46,993 nt of DNA from an uncultured Acetobacteraceae bacterium (GTDB lineage: Bacteria; Pseudomonadota; Alphaproteobacteria; Acetobacterales; Acetobacteraceae). The DNA lies in assembly GCA_903924985.1 (NCBI GenBank), contig CAIYDT010000092.1, positions 1 through 46,993 of the forward strand. Direction: 5' to 3'. The position numbers and the translations under genes were made by a program. Below the pieces are notes generated by a model. The model was not told the origin of the DNA and ran no database searches. It saw only the letters and a list, made by a program, of their open reading frames with translations. Positions 35,595 through 41,862 of this stretch are shown here, piece after piece; within the stretch, counting starts at the first letter, position 1; every line of letters begins with the position of its first letter.

Positions 35595-36596
35595 ATGGCG
35601 CCACATCCACAACGACTAACGGTCACAAGCCGAGCGTGGCCGCTCGTGCGGCCGTTGATAACCGCGCATGGGGTTGAGACCTCGGTCGACGTCGTTCTCG
35701 CCGAACTTTTCGACGGCGACTCACGCGGCCGCGGCGAAGGCGTGCCGCTTCGGCGGTTCGGCGAGAGCATCGACAGCGTGGTCGCCGCGCTCGATGCGAT
35801 GAAAGGCGCGGTGTTCTCGGGGCTCAACCGCGACACGCTGCAACAGGCGATGCCGCCGGGCGCGGCGCGGAACGCGCTCGACTGCGCATTCTGGGACATC
35901 GACGCCAAGCGCACTTATCGCAGCGTCGCGGAGATGGCCGGGCTCGGGGCGGTGGCGCCGCTGGTGACGGTCTGCACGATCGCCTTCGATACGCCGGACA
36001 AGATGGCTGAGATGGCGGCCGCCCATCGCACCCGGCCGCTGCTGCGTTTGGAATTGGGGGGTGACGGCGATGTGGAGCGGGTGCGGGCGGTGCGGGAGGC
36101 GGCGCCGGCGGCGCGCCTGATCGTCGATGCGCGGGAGAGTTGGACTGAGGCCCAGCTTGGCGACTTCATGCCGGCCCTGGTCGATTGCAGGGTGGGGTTG
36201 ATCGAGCAGCCGCTGCCGGCCGACGCCGATGACGCGCTGGCGGGGTTGGGGCTGCCGATCCCGCTCTGTGCCGATGAAGCGTGCCGGACGGTTGCGGATC
36301 TCGACCGGCTGGAGGGGAAATACGCGGCGGTCAATATCAAGCTCGACAAGGTGGGGGGGCTGACCGAGGCGCTCGCGCTGGCGGCGGAGGCGAAGCGGCG
36401 GGGCTTGCGGATCATGGTCGGTGGTGGGGTCAGCACGTCGCTGGGGGTGGCGCCGGCGCTGCTTGTGGCGCAGGGGGCCGAGATCGTCGATCTGGATGGG
36501 CCGTTGCGCTTGGCGTTCGATCGTGGGGCGGGGCTGCGGTATGAGGGGAGCACGATTTGTCCGGCTGATCCGAAGCTGTGGGGCGGGCCTGGGTGA
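35595..36596 (+). CDS. Enolase-superfamily dipeptide-epimerase-like protein lacking the KxK lysines
   Basis: 333 residues in the MLE/L-Ala-D/L-Glu epimerase branch, which in relatives recycles murein dipeptides. ATG 35595 is chosen because it gives a normal N-terminus; the frame is open further upstream. Metal ligands are in place: Asp in LIVDARESW, Glu in LIEQPLPAD and Asp in CADEACRTV. The second acid/base Lys is kept (NIKLDK, residue 249). However, the first catalytic KxK is replaced by Arg151-Leu-Glu153 (LLRLELGGD). A classical two-base 1,1-proton transfer is therefore unlikely. It is either a divergent enzyme or a decaying one. Its 3' end is duplicated downstream. Confidence 0.8.
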   Translation: MAPHPQRLTVTSRAWPLVRPLITAHGVETSVDVVLAELFDGDSRGRGEGVPLRRFGESIDSVVAALDAMKGAVFSGLNRDTLQQAMPPGAARNALDCAFWDIDAKRTYRSVAEMAGLGAVAPLVTVCTIAFDTPDKMAEMAAAHRTRPLLRLELGGDGDVERVRAVREAAPAARLIVDARESWTEAQLGDFMPALVDCRVGLIEQPLPADADDALAGLGLPIPLCADEACRTVADLDRLEGKYAAVNIKLDKVGGLTEALALAAEAKRRGLRIMVGGGVSTSLGVAPALLVAQGAEIVDLDGPLRLAFDRGAGLRYEGSTICPADPKLWGGPG

Positions 36597-36604
36597 TGGT
36601 GGGG
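36344..36604 (+). repeat. Direct repeat copy A: 3' end of the epimerase gene
   Basis: This stretch, the last about 250 nt of the epimerase gene plus the first bases after its stop, recurs at 38516-38776 with about a dozen differences by eye and one 1-nt deletion. A weaker, shorter copy of the tail lies at 37515-37564. All three face the same way, with TA modules between them. Confidence 0.85.
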
Positions 36605-36654
36605 CGGGGGTTGGTGGGTCGGCCTCCGGGGTCTTGCGCCGAGCGACAATAGCC

Positions 36655-36684
36655 TTGGCGGCGGGCAACGGGATGCCGTAAGAT
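36655..36684 (+). promoter_or_regulatory. Promoter of the Phd/VapC-type module
   Basis: TTGGCG (36655-36660), 18 bp, TAAGAT (36679-36684). The -10 ends seven bases before ATG 36692 and there is no Shine-Dalgarno sequence, so the message may start at the ATG. Confidence 0.4.
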
Positions 36685-36691
36685 AGTCGGT

Positions 36692-37138
36692 ATGACCAGA
36701 ATCGTACGAACCCCCGCGGCTGCCCCTCGCTCGTTGTCCACTTGGCGGCTGCAAGACGCCAAGGCTCGCTTCAGCGAGTTGGTGCGCCGCGCCCATGGCG
36801 AGGGACCGCAGCACGTCACCGTCCACGGCCGCGATACGGTTGTCGTTGTTTCCGTGGAAGAATTCCATCGCCTTCAGGGCGATCGCTCCGGCGCGGACCT
36901 CATCGCCGCCATGCAGGCGTCGCCTTATCGCGATATCGACATCGCCCCCGCGCGCGCGTCCATGCCTGTTCGCGAGGTTGCTTGGCGACGGGTTGGCTGC
37001 TCGATACGAACATTCTGTCGGAGTTGCGCCGCCCCAGACCCGAACCGAGAGTTTTGGCTTTCGTCGCGGGACAGCCCCTCGATCTTTTGTTCGTCAGCAC
37101 CGTCACGCTTGCCGAACTCAGGTTTGGGATCGAACTGA
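36692..37138 (+). CDS. Phd/YefM-family antitoxin with C-terminal overrun into the toxin gene
   Basis: Antitoxin of a type II TA module. The first 97 residues are a standard Phd/YefM protein: STWRLQDAKARFSELVRRA, VTVHGRDTVVVVSVEEFHRL, then the toxin-binding tail ending in SMPVREVA. Normal members stop there. Here the stop is missing and the frame continues for about 50 residues, out of frame with vapC, to TGA 37136-37138, overlapping the toxin gene by 157 nt. The function is to bind the PIN toxin and repress the shared promoter. Whether the overrun tail is translated and tolerated is unknown. Confidence 0.82.
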   Translation: MTRIVRTPAAAPRSLSTWRLQDAKARFSELVRRAHGEGPQHVTVHGRDTVVVVSVEEFHRLQGDRSGADLIAAMQASPYRDIDIAPARASMPVREVAWRRVGCSIRTFCRSCAAPDPNREFWLSSRDSPSIFCSSAPSRLPNSGLGSN

Positions 37139-37413
37139 TTTCGGACGCCGGGAGGCGAGCCGAACTGAATGACTGGCTTGCCCGCAAGGTGCGCCCGATG
37201 TTCGACCGTCGCGTGTTGCCGGTCAGCGAGGACGTGATGTTCAAGTGGCGGCTGCTTGTCGAAGAAGGACGCAAGGCCGGACATACTTTCTCGCAGCCCG
37301 ATCTGATTATCGCCGCGACGGCTCTGCACCATGGGCTTACGCTGGTGACCCGCGACGTTGGCGATTTCGGGAAGACGCGTGTTTCGTTGTTTAATCCATG
37401 GGTCGATGGGTAG
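36982..37413 (+). CDS. vapC: PIN-domain toxin (VapC-like)
   Basis: Predicted Mg-dependent RNase toxin, 143 residues. The start is TTG 36982 (ATGWLLDTNILSELRRP). PIN acidic residues are visible: Asp in LLDTNILSEL, Glu in TLAELRFGIEL, and two acidic positions in FSQPDLIIAATALHHGL and LVTRDVGDF. The protein looks intact, ending FNPWVDG. It overlaps the antitoxin frame and depends on its translation. Relatives cut tRNA or rRNA. Confidence 0.88.
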   Translation: MATGWLLDTNILSELRRPRPEPRVLAFVAGQPLDLLFVSTVTLAELRFGIELISDAGRRAELNDWLARKVRPMFDRRVLPVSEDVMFKWRLLVEEGRKAGHTFSQPDLIIAATALHHGLTLVTRDVGDFGKTRVSLFNPWVDG

Positions 37414-37514
37414 CGTTTTCGGGTGGCGTGCCGCGCTTTTGCATGTGCGAAAGTCTTGCATTCCTGGCTTGATATGCGCGGCGTTCCAACCGAGACGGGC
37501 TGTGCCGTCACCGA

Positions 37515-37564
37515 TGTGAGGAGAGCACGATAGATCCGAGCGAGCCGGGGCTTTGGGGTGGGCA
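37515..37564 (+). repeat. Weak third copy (B) of the epimerase gene tail
   Basis: The strand reads, in the epimerase frame, EESTIDPSEPGLWGGQ, against YEGSTICPADPKLWGGP in the gene. It lies between the two TA modules. Divergence is clear, so it is either an older duplicate or derived from a related gene. Confidence 0.5.
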
Positions 37565-37586
37565 GGCAGCATCGGCGGTGTTTGTG

Positions 37587-37595
37587 TGCTATAAG
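37587..37595 (+). promoter_or_regulatory. Extended -10 promoter of the MNT/HEPN module
   Basis: TG-C-TATAAG (37587-37595) is an extended -10. The ATG at 37602 lies six bases downstream, at the expected transcript start. No -35 is evident. Confidence 0.4.
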
Positions 37596-37601
37596 AGGGT
37601 C

Positions 37602-37898
37602 ATGGATCGGCAGGATATCATCGCCCGGTTGCGGGAGAACGAGGCGGCCCTACGGGCGCGCGGTGTCGCGCACGCGGCGCTGTTCGGCTCCCGCGCCCGC
37701 GGCGACGCGCGGCCTGACAGCGATACCGACATCATGATCGAGATCGATCCCGAGGCGCCGGTCGGGGTGTGGGAATACGCCGGATTGAAGGAATATATCG
37801 CCAGCCTGTTCGATGGGCCGGTCGATGTCGTCGATCGCGAGGGGTTGAAGCCCTATATCCGGCCGGCTGCCATGTCGGACGCCATCTATGCCTTCTGA
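37602..37898 (+). CDS. mntA: Minimal nucleotidyltransferase antitoxin (MntA-like)
   Basis: A 98-residue nucleotidyltransferase of the MNT type. The motif GSRARGDARPDSDTDIMIEI contains the GSx10DxD catalytic signature. In characterised MNT/HEPN pairs the MNT protein silences the HEPN RNase by adding AMP to a Tyr near its active site. ATG 37602 is chosen (MDRQDIIARLREN); an in-frame upstream TTG-type start would add eight residues. It overlaps the next gene by 11 nt. Confidence 0.88.
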   Translation: MDRQDIIARLRENEAALRARGVAHAALFGSRARGDARPDSDTDIMIEIDPEAPVGVWEYAGLKEYIASLFDGPVDVVDREGLKPYIRPAAMSDAIYAF

Positions 37899-38244
37899 TC
37901 CCGAAGCGACACGCCGCTGGCTGACCGACATCCGACACCATATCGCGATGGCCGATGGCTTCGTTGCCGGCTTAGGCTATGACGCCTTCAAGGATGACAA
38001 TCTGCGGCTTTATGCAGTGACCAGATGCCTTGAGATTATCTCCGAGGCATCGCGCCGGTTGCCGGACCAGTTGAAAGCGCGACATCCGTCGATCGCGTGG
38101 CGAGACATGGCGGCAGCGGGTAATATCTATCGGCACGAGTACGAAGATGTGGCTGCTCGGCGTGTGTGGCGCACGCTTACCATCAGCCTGACGCCGTTGC
38201 GTGCTGTCGTCGAGGCAGAACTGGCTGCGTTGGGTGCGGTGTGA
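37888..38244 (+). CDS. hepT: HEPN RNase toxin (HepT-like, DUF86)
   Basis: A 118-residue all-helical HEPN protein, toxin partner of the MNT gene before it. The C-terminal motif reads AAGNIYRHEYEDV. The His and the Tyr of the RxxxxHxY motif are present, but the canonical Arg position (RN in RNxxxH) is Gly (GN). A subgroup of DUF86 proteins carries GN here as I recall, so this may be normal for the subgroup. The stop overlaps a GTG that begins a resolvase remnant. Confidence 0.85.
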   Translation: MPSDPEATRRWLTDIRHHIAMADGFVAGLGYDAFKDDNLRLYAVTRCLEIISEASRRLPDQLKARHPSIAWRDMAAAGNIYRHEYEDVAARRVWRTLTISLTPLRAVVEAELAALGAV

Positions 38245-38282
38245 AATACGGCTATGCGCGTGTCTCGACGGACGGGCTTTAG
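38241..38282 (+). pseudogene. N-terminal remnant of a serine resolvase
   Basis: GTG 38241 opens KYGYARVSTDGL and ends at TAG 38280-38282. KYGYARVSTDGQ is the hallmark start of resolvase/invertase family recombinases, including the catalytic Ser in ARVST. Only 13 residues remain. A fragment from the middle of a similar protein lies at 41690-41862. Confidence 0.7.
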
Positions 38283-38317
38283 TCGTCTCTCCGCGAATGG
38301 ACGTCGCGTTGTCCACG

Positions 38318-38768
38318 GTCGGCGCCGCACCTCACCGTCGATGCCAATGAGCGCTGGACCGAGGCCCAGCTTGGTGCGTTCATGCCGGCCCTGATCGATT
38401 GCAGGGAGCAGCTGTTGCCGGCCGGCGCCGATCCCGCTCTGCGCCGACGAATCCTGCCGGACGGTTGCCGATCTCGACCGTCTCCGTGGGAAATACAGGG
38501 CCATCACGATCAAGCTCGACAAGGTGGGTGGGCTGACCGAGGCGCTCGCGCTGGCGGCGGAAGCGAAGCGGCGGGGCTTGCGGATCATGGTCGGTGGTGG
38601 GGTCAGCACGTCGTTGGGGATCGCGCCGGCGCTGCTTGTGGCGCAGGGGGCCCAGATCGTCGATCTCGATGGGCCGTTGCGGCTGGCGTTCGATCGTGGG
38701 GCGGGCTGCGGTATGAGGGGAGCACGATCTGTCCGGCGGATCCGAAGCTTTGGGGCGGGCCTGGGTGA
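38318..38768 (+). pseudogene. Decayed copy of the dipeptide epimerase C-terminal half
   Basis: It starts within SAPHLTVDANERWTEAQL and runs to LWGGPG-stop at 38768. It has lost a 12-nt segment near 38404, a further segment near 38430 between GCCGAT repeats, and one G near 38703 that shifts the frame. The metal-site segment here keeps the classical VDANE, where the intact gene has VDARE, so it is not a simple recent copy of the whole present gene. The 3' part is nearly identical to the intact gene. Confidence 0.8.
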
Positions 38769-38776
38769 TGGTGGGG
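38516..38776 (+). repeat. Direct repeat copy C: 3' end of the epimerase gene
   Basis: Partner of 36344-36604. Similarity continues a few bases beyond the stop codon (GTGATGGTGGGGC in both). Between copies A and C lie the two TA modules and the resolvase remnant. Confidence 0.85.
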
Positions 38777-38779
38777 CAT

Positions 38780-39003
38780 AAACTCGTACCGACTGACGCC
38801 TTTGGGCGCATGCAAAGTTCGGACCTTGAACGCTTGGCCGATCTCGATGCAGCGCTCGTTCATGGTGCTCATCATAGGCAGTTCGTTGTCACGCCAATCG
38901 ACGCATGTGCAGCGGCGGCAGGCCGTAAGCGTCTTTGCAGGTCGGGTCCAGATCGAGGTATTCCTGCCAACGGCTCAGGCACAAGGCGTCAATATGGATC
39001 GCC
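38780..39003 (-). pseudogene. Frameshifted fragment of a GMC oxidoreductase
   Basis: On the minus strand one frame gives WQEYLDLDPTCKDAYGLPPL, then after a frameshift DWRDNELPMMSTMNERCIEI and GQAFKVRTLHAPKGVSRYEF. This matches the C-terminal part of gluconate 2-dehydrogenase/GMC-type flavoproteins (D-P-x-Y-K-D-x-x-G-x-P followed by T-F-D-x-x-x-N-x-x-M). The rest of the gene is absent. It points towards the TA island and ends at direct repeat C. Confidence 0.6.
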
Positions 39004-39025
39004 ATAATAAACGGGAGGGTCTACC

Positions 39026-40603
39026 ATGCGGCGCCGCGACTTACTGAAGGCAGCACCTGCGCTGATGGCGCCGACGCTGATGGCACCAGCGTTGGCACGC
39101 GCCGAGTCCCGTGCGCTGCGGTACATTCCGAACGCGGGGCTTTCGACGATCGATCCGATCTGGACGACCGCCCTGGTCGCTGGCATCCACGGCTACATGG
39201 TGTTCGACACGCTGTACGGCCTCGACGCCATGGGCCAATCGCAGCCGCAGATGTGCGCCGGACACGAGGTATCGGCCGATGGGCTGACCTGGACCTTCAC
39301 CCTGCGCGACGGACTGATGTTCCATGACGGCGAACGCGTCCTGGCGAAGGACTGCGCGATGTCGGTGCGGCGCTGGGGGTCCCGCGATTCGTTCGGGCAG
39401 GCCTTGATGGCGGCGACGAACGAGATCGAAGCGCTCGACGACCGTCGCTTCCGCATCCGGCTGAAAAAGCCGTTCAGCCAGATGCTGTACGGGCTCGGAG
39501 CGCGGGGCTGTTTCATGATGCCGGAGCGGATGGCGAAAATCCCCGGCACCGAGCAAATCAAGGAGGCGGTTGGGTCGGGCCCGTTCCGGTTCCTGCCCGA
39601 CGCCTGGGTGTCGGGCGTCAGCGCCGCCTATGCCCGGTTCGACGGGTATGTGCCGCGTCAGGAGCAGCCGAGTTTCCTGGCGGGCGGCAAGGCGGTGAAT
39701 GTCCAACGGGTCGAATGGGTCGTGCAGCCGGACGCGGCGACCGCGGCGGCGGCCCTGCAAAAAGGCGAGGTCGACTGGCTCGAAGTGCCCTTGATCGATC
39801 TTTGCCCGATGCTGCGCAAATCGCCGGGCGTGACGGTCGCGGTGAACGATCCGTTCGGTTGGCCGTTGGTCCTCGCGCTTAACCATGTGCAACCGCCGTT
39901 CAACAACCCGAAGCTGCGGCGGGCGCTGCTGCCGGCGATCGAGCAGACGCAGTTCCTGGCGTCGGTGATCGGGGACCAGACCGAGCTCGGCCGAGCGCCG
40001 ACCGGATATTTTGTCGAGGGTCAGCCGATGGCGAGCCATGCCGGGATGGAGGTCTTGTCCGGACCGCGCGACGAGGAACTGGCGAAGCGGCTGATCCGGG
40101 AATCCGGTTATGCCGGCGAAAAGATCGTGATGCTGGCGGCGACCGATCGGCTCGTTTACAACCAGATGATGCAGGTGGCGCGCGACTTGTTCGTCCGGCT
40201 TGGGTTGAATGTGGATTTCCAGCCGATGGACTGGGGTTCGGTGGTCACGCGGCGCACCAGCCGCGAACCGGTTGGCAACGGCGGCTGGAGTTGCTTCATC
40301 ACGCAGATCGAGGGCGTGGCGGCTTGCACGCCGGGCGGCAGTTTCGAGCTGCGGGGCAGCGGCGCCAAAGCCTGGTTCGGCTGGCCGGAGGACGAAGAAT
40401 TGGAACGCCTGCGCACCGCCTGGTTCGACGCCCCGGACCTGCCGGCGCAGAAGGCGGTTGCCGCGCAGGTGCAGATGCGGGCGCTGGAGACGTTGCCGTG
40501 CATTCCTCTGGGGCAGTTGTTCCAGCCGACGGCGTTCCGGTCGGATATTAAGGACATCGTGAAGGCGGCGTTTCCGCTGTTCTGGGGGGTGCGGCGGGCG
40601 TAG
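39026..40603 (+). CDS. ABC transporter substrate-binding protein, family 5 (peptide/nickel type)
   Basis: A 525-residue SBP_bac_5 protein. The N-terminus RRRDLLKAAPALMAPTLMAP is a twin-arginine signal with ARA near residue 25, predicting Tat export. The mature part shows YIPNAGLSTIDPIWTT, FTLRDGLMFHDGERVLAKD and GSGPFRF, typical of dipeptide/oligopeptide-binding proteins. No permease or ATPase genes are adjacent, so it is an orphan binding protein. Intact between gene scars, it may be a survivor of an operon. Ligand unknown. Confidence 0.9.
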   Translation: MRRRDLLKAAPALMAPTLMAPALARAESRALRYIPNAGLSTIDPIWTTALVAGIHGYMVFDTLYGLDAMGQSQPQMCAGHEVSADGLTWTFTLRDGLMFHDGERVLAKDCAMSVRRWGSRDSFGQALMAATNEIEALDDRRFRIRLKKPFSQMLYGLGARGCFMMPERMAKIPGTEQIKEAVGSGPFRFLPDAWVSGVSAAYARFDGYVPRQEQPSFLAGGKAVNVQRVEWVVQPDAATAAAALQKGEVDWLEVPLIDLCPMLRKSPGVTVAVNDPFGWPLVLALNHVQPPFNNPKLRRALLPAIEQTQFLASVIGDQTELGRAPTGYFVEGQPMASHAGMEVLSGPRDEELAKRLIRESGYAGEKIVMLAATDRLVYNQMMQVARDLFVRLGLNVDFQPMDWGSVVTRRTSREPVGNGGWSCFITQIEGVAACTPGGSFELRGSGAKAWFGWPEDEELERLRTAWFDAPDLPAQKAVAAQVQMRALETLPCIPLGQLFQPTAFRSDIKDIVKAAFPLFWGVRRA

Positions 40604-40621
40604 GGGCGCCCCCATTCCCGA

Positions 40622-40770
40622 TTGACCACACCCGATCCAGCCGACACCATGTTTCTGCATTGCGCCGAGGCGGCGCGGGCGGATTTCATCATCACCGGCA
40701 ACCGGCGGGATTTTCCGGACTCTTCGTGAATGCCGGAGAGCGGATCGAACAGATCACCCTGGAGATATGA
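40622..40770 (+). pseudogene. C-terminal fragment of a PIN-domain toxin
   Basis: The strand reads PDPADTMFLHCAEAARADFI, ITGNRRDFPDSS-stop, in one frame, and then FVNAGERIEQITLEI-stop (ending 40770) in another. Together they match the end of COG1569-type PIN toxins (DPxDxxFLxCAxxxxADxIxTGNRRxFP). The N-terminal half and the antitoxin are missing. Confidence 0.65.
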
Positions 40771-40831
40771 GGCGTGGCGGCGGATGGCCAGAGCGTCGCG
40801 GCTGGACCGCTTGGCACGCCGTTGATTTCTC

Positions 40832-40860
40832 TCGACTGATTTATAGCCTACGCCTATAAT
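40832..40860 (+). promoter_or_regulatory. Promoter of the RelE/HTH toxin-antitoxin module
   Basis: TCGACT (40832-40837), 17 bp, TATAAT (40855-40860, perfect). GTG 40867 lies six bases after the -10 with no Shine-Dalgarno sequence, so the transcript probably begins at the start codon. Confidence 0.6.
40841..40859. promoter_or_regulatory. Operator overlapping the -10 of the RelE/HTH module
   Basis: TTATAGCCTACGCCTATAA has perfect 6-bp arms TTATAG/CTATAA around a 7-nt centre and covers the -10. That is where a TA complex or its HTH antitoxin would bind for autorepression. Confidence 0.55.
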
Positions 40861-40866
40861 GCCTCC

Positions 40867-41115
40867 GTGAAGACAGTTCGCTACCACCCGGATGCGCTCA
40901 GAAGCCTCAAGCGACATGGCAACGTGGCGGCCCGTCTGCGCAAGGCGCTGGACGAATACGCGGCGGAGACGGGCGCTCATGCGAACAACGTTGCCCGGCT
41001 GGTCGGATCGCCCGCCTTCCGTCTCCGGGTCGGGGATTTTCGGGCGATCTTTGAGGAGACCGAGACGGATATCTTCGTCACGGCCATCGCGCCACGCGGC
41101 AGTGTCTATGACTGA
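40867..41115 (+). CDS. RelE/ParE-superfamily toxin (HigB-like order)
   Basis: An 82-residue protein (GTG start) of the RelE/ParE fold: TVRYHPDALRSLKRHG, then FRLRVGDFRAIFEETETDIF and a C-terminal VTAIAPRGSVYD. The family cleaves mRNA on the ribosome or poisons gyrase; the RVGDFRAIF strand favours a RelE-like mRNA endonuclease. The toxin gene precedes the antitoxin, as in HigBA. Confidence 0.88.
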   Translation: MKTVRYHPDALRSLKRHGNVAARLRKALDEYAAETGAHANNVARLVGSPAFRLRVGDFRAIFEETETDIFVTAIAPRGSVYD

Positions 41116-41127
41116 AAGGGCATATCC

Positions 41128-41463
41128 ATGAGCGACACCGATACCGTCACCCTCACCCGTGCCGCGTATGAGGACCTGATCGACGCGCGTGACCATGGTC
41201 GGGCGATGCGCGAAATCGCGACTGGGGCTGTCGAGACCCTGACCGGCGCGGAGGTGGACGCCTATCTCGCCGCCCCGAGCAATCTGGCTTTTTGGCGCCA
41301 CCATAGAGGCATGACGCAGGCGGCGCTGGCGGCCGAGATCGGCATCGCGCAGCCCTCTCTGGCGCAGGCCGAGACCGGGCGCCGGGGGTTGAGCGTCACG
41401 ACTTATGCCAAGCTGGCCAAGGTATTGCGGGTCAGGATCGAAGACCTGCTGGACGACGTGTGA
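41128..41463 (+). CDS. HTH (XRE-family) antitoxin
   Basis: A 111-residue antitoxin, 12 nt after the toxin. Residues 1-45 (VTLTRAAYEDLIDARDHGRA) form the toxin-binding helical part; residues 50-105 form an XRE helix-turn-helix (HHRGMTQAALAAEIGIAQPS; LAQAETGRRGLSVTTYAKLA). It should repress the promoter through the palindrome at 40841-40859. Confidence 0.9.
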   Translation: MSDTDTVTLTRAAYEDLIDARDHGRAMREIATGAVETLTGAEVDAYLAAPSNLAFWRHHRGMTQAALAAEIGIAQPSLAQAETGRRGLSVTTYAKLAKVLRVRIEDLLDDV

Positions 41464-41689
41464 ATGGCCCATGGTGCCGGGATTGTTTGGGTGCGCGGGG
41501 GCGTCACGTTCTGCCTGAGGCGCCCGTCCGGACGGTGTGGTTTGTGCTGGACCACGAACGCGAATAACCATTCTCCAATTGGAAGGACTTAGCTGAGAAG
41601 CAGGTCGATCTTCACGCGGATGCTCCAAGGAGAGTTGATTGTACTGAGGCAGGTGTGGGCCAGACGCGTTTCAACGGCAGGCTCCATTG

Positions 41690-41862
41690 CCTTGACGGTC
41701 ATCGCCGTCCCGAGCTGTACCCTTTGCCGCGCGCTCGACATTCTCGAGGCTGTAGACATGTTGCTGGTGACGCAGCTTGGCCACTTGGCGAGTTCGCCCG
41801 CGAGCTGTTGAACACACTCGCCACGATCACCGAGCGCAAGGCGGGCTTGCTGGCCGGCAGCG
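41690..41862 (+). pseudogene. Internal fragment of a serine resolvase
   Basis: One frame reads CRALDILEAVDMLLVTQLGHLA and, after a frameshift near 41795, EFARELLNTLATITERKAGL. This matches the centre of resolvases (ALxxLExGDVLLVTRLDRLARSxxDLLNTLAxIxxxxAGF). Both ends are absent. The 3' end of the fragment abuts the truncated yafQ. Confidence 0.65.

Noticed and set aside
40771..40805. A second resolvase-like N-terminus (DGQSVAAG) after the PIN fragment
   Set aside because: Only seven residues resemble the family and the preceding residues do not fit GYARVST, so chance is likely.
41464..41689. The 226 nt between the HTH antitoxin and the resolvase fragment
   Set aside because: Examined for genes and repeats; nothing supportable was seen apart from a short frame ending in VKIDLLLS on the minus strand.
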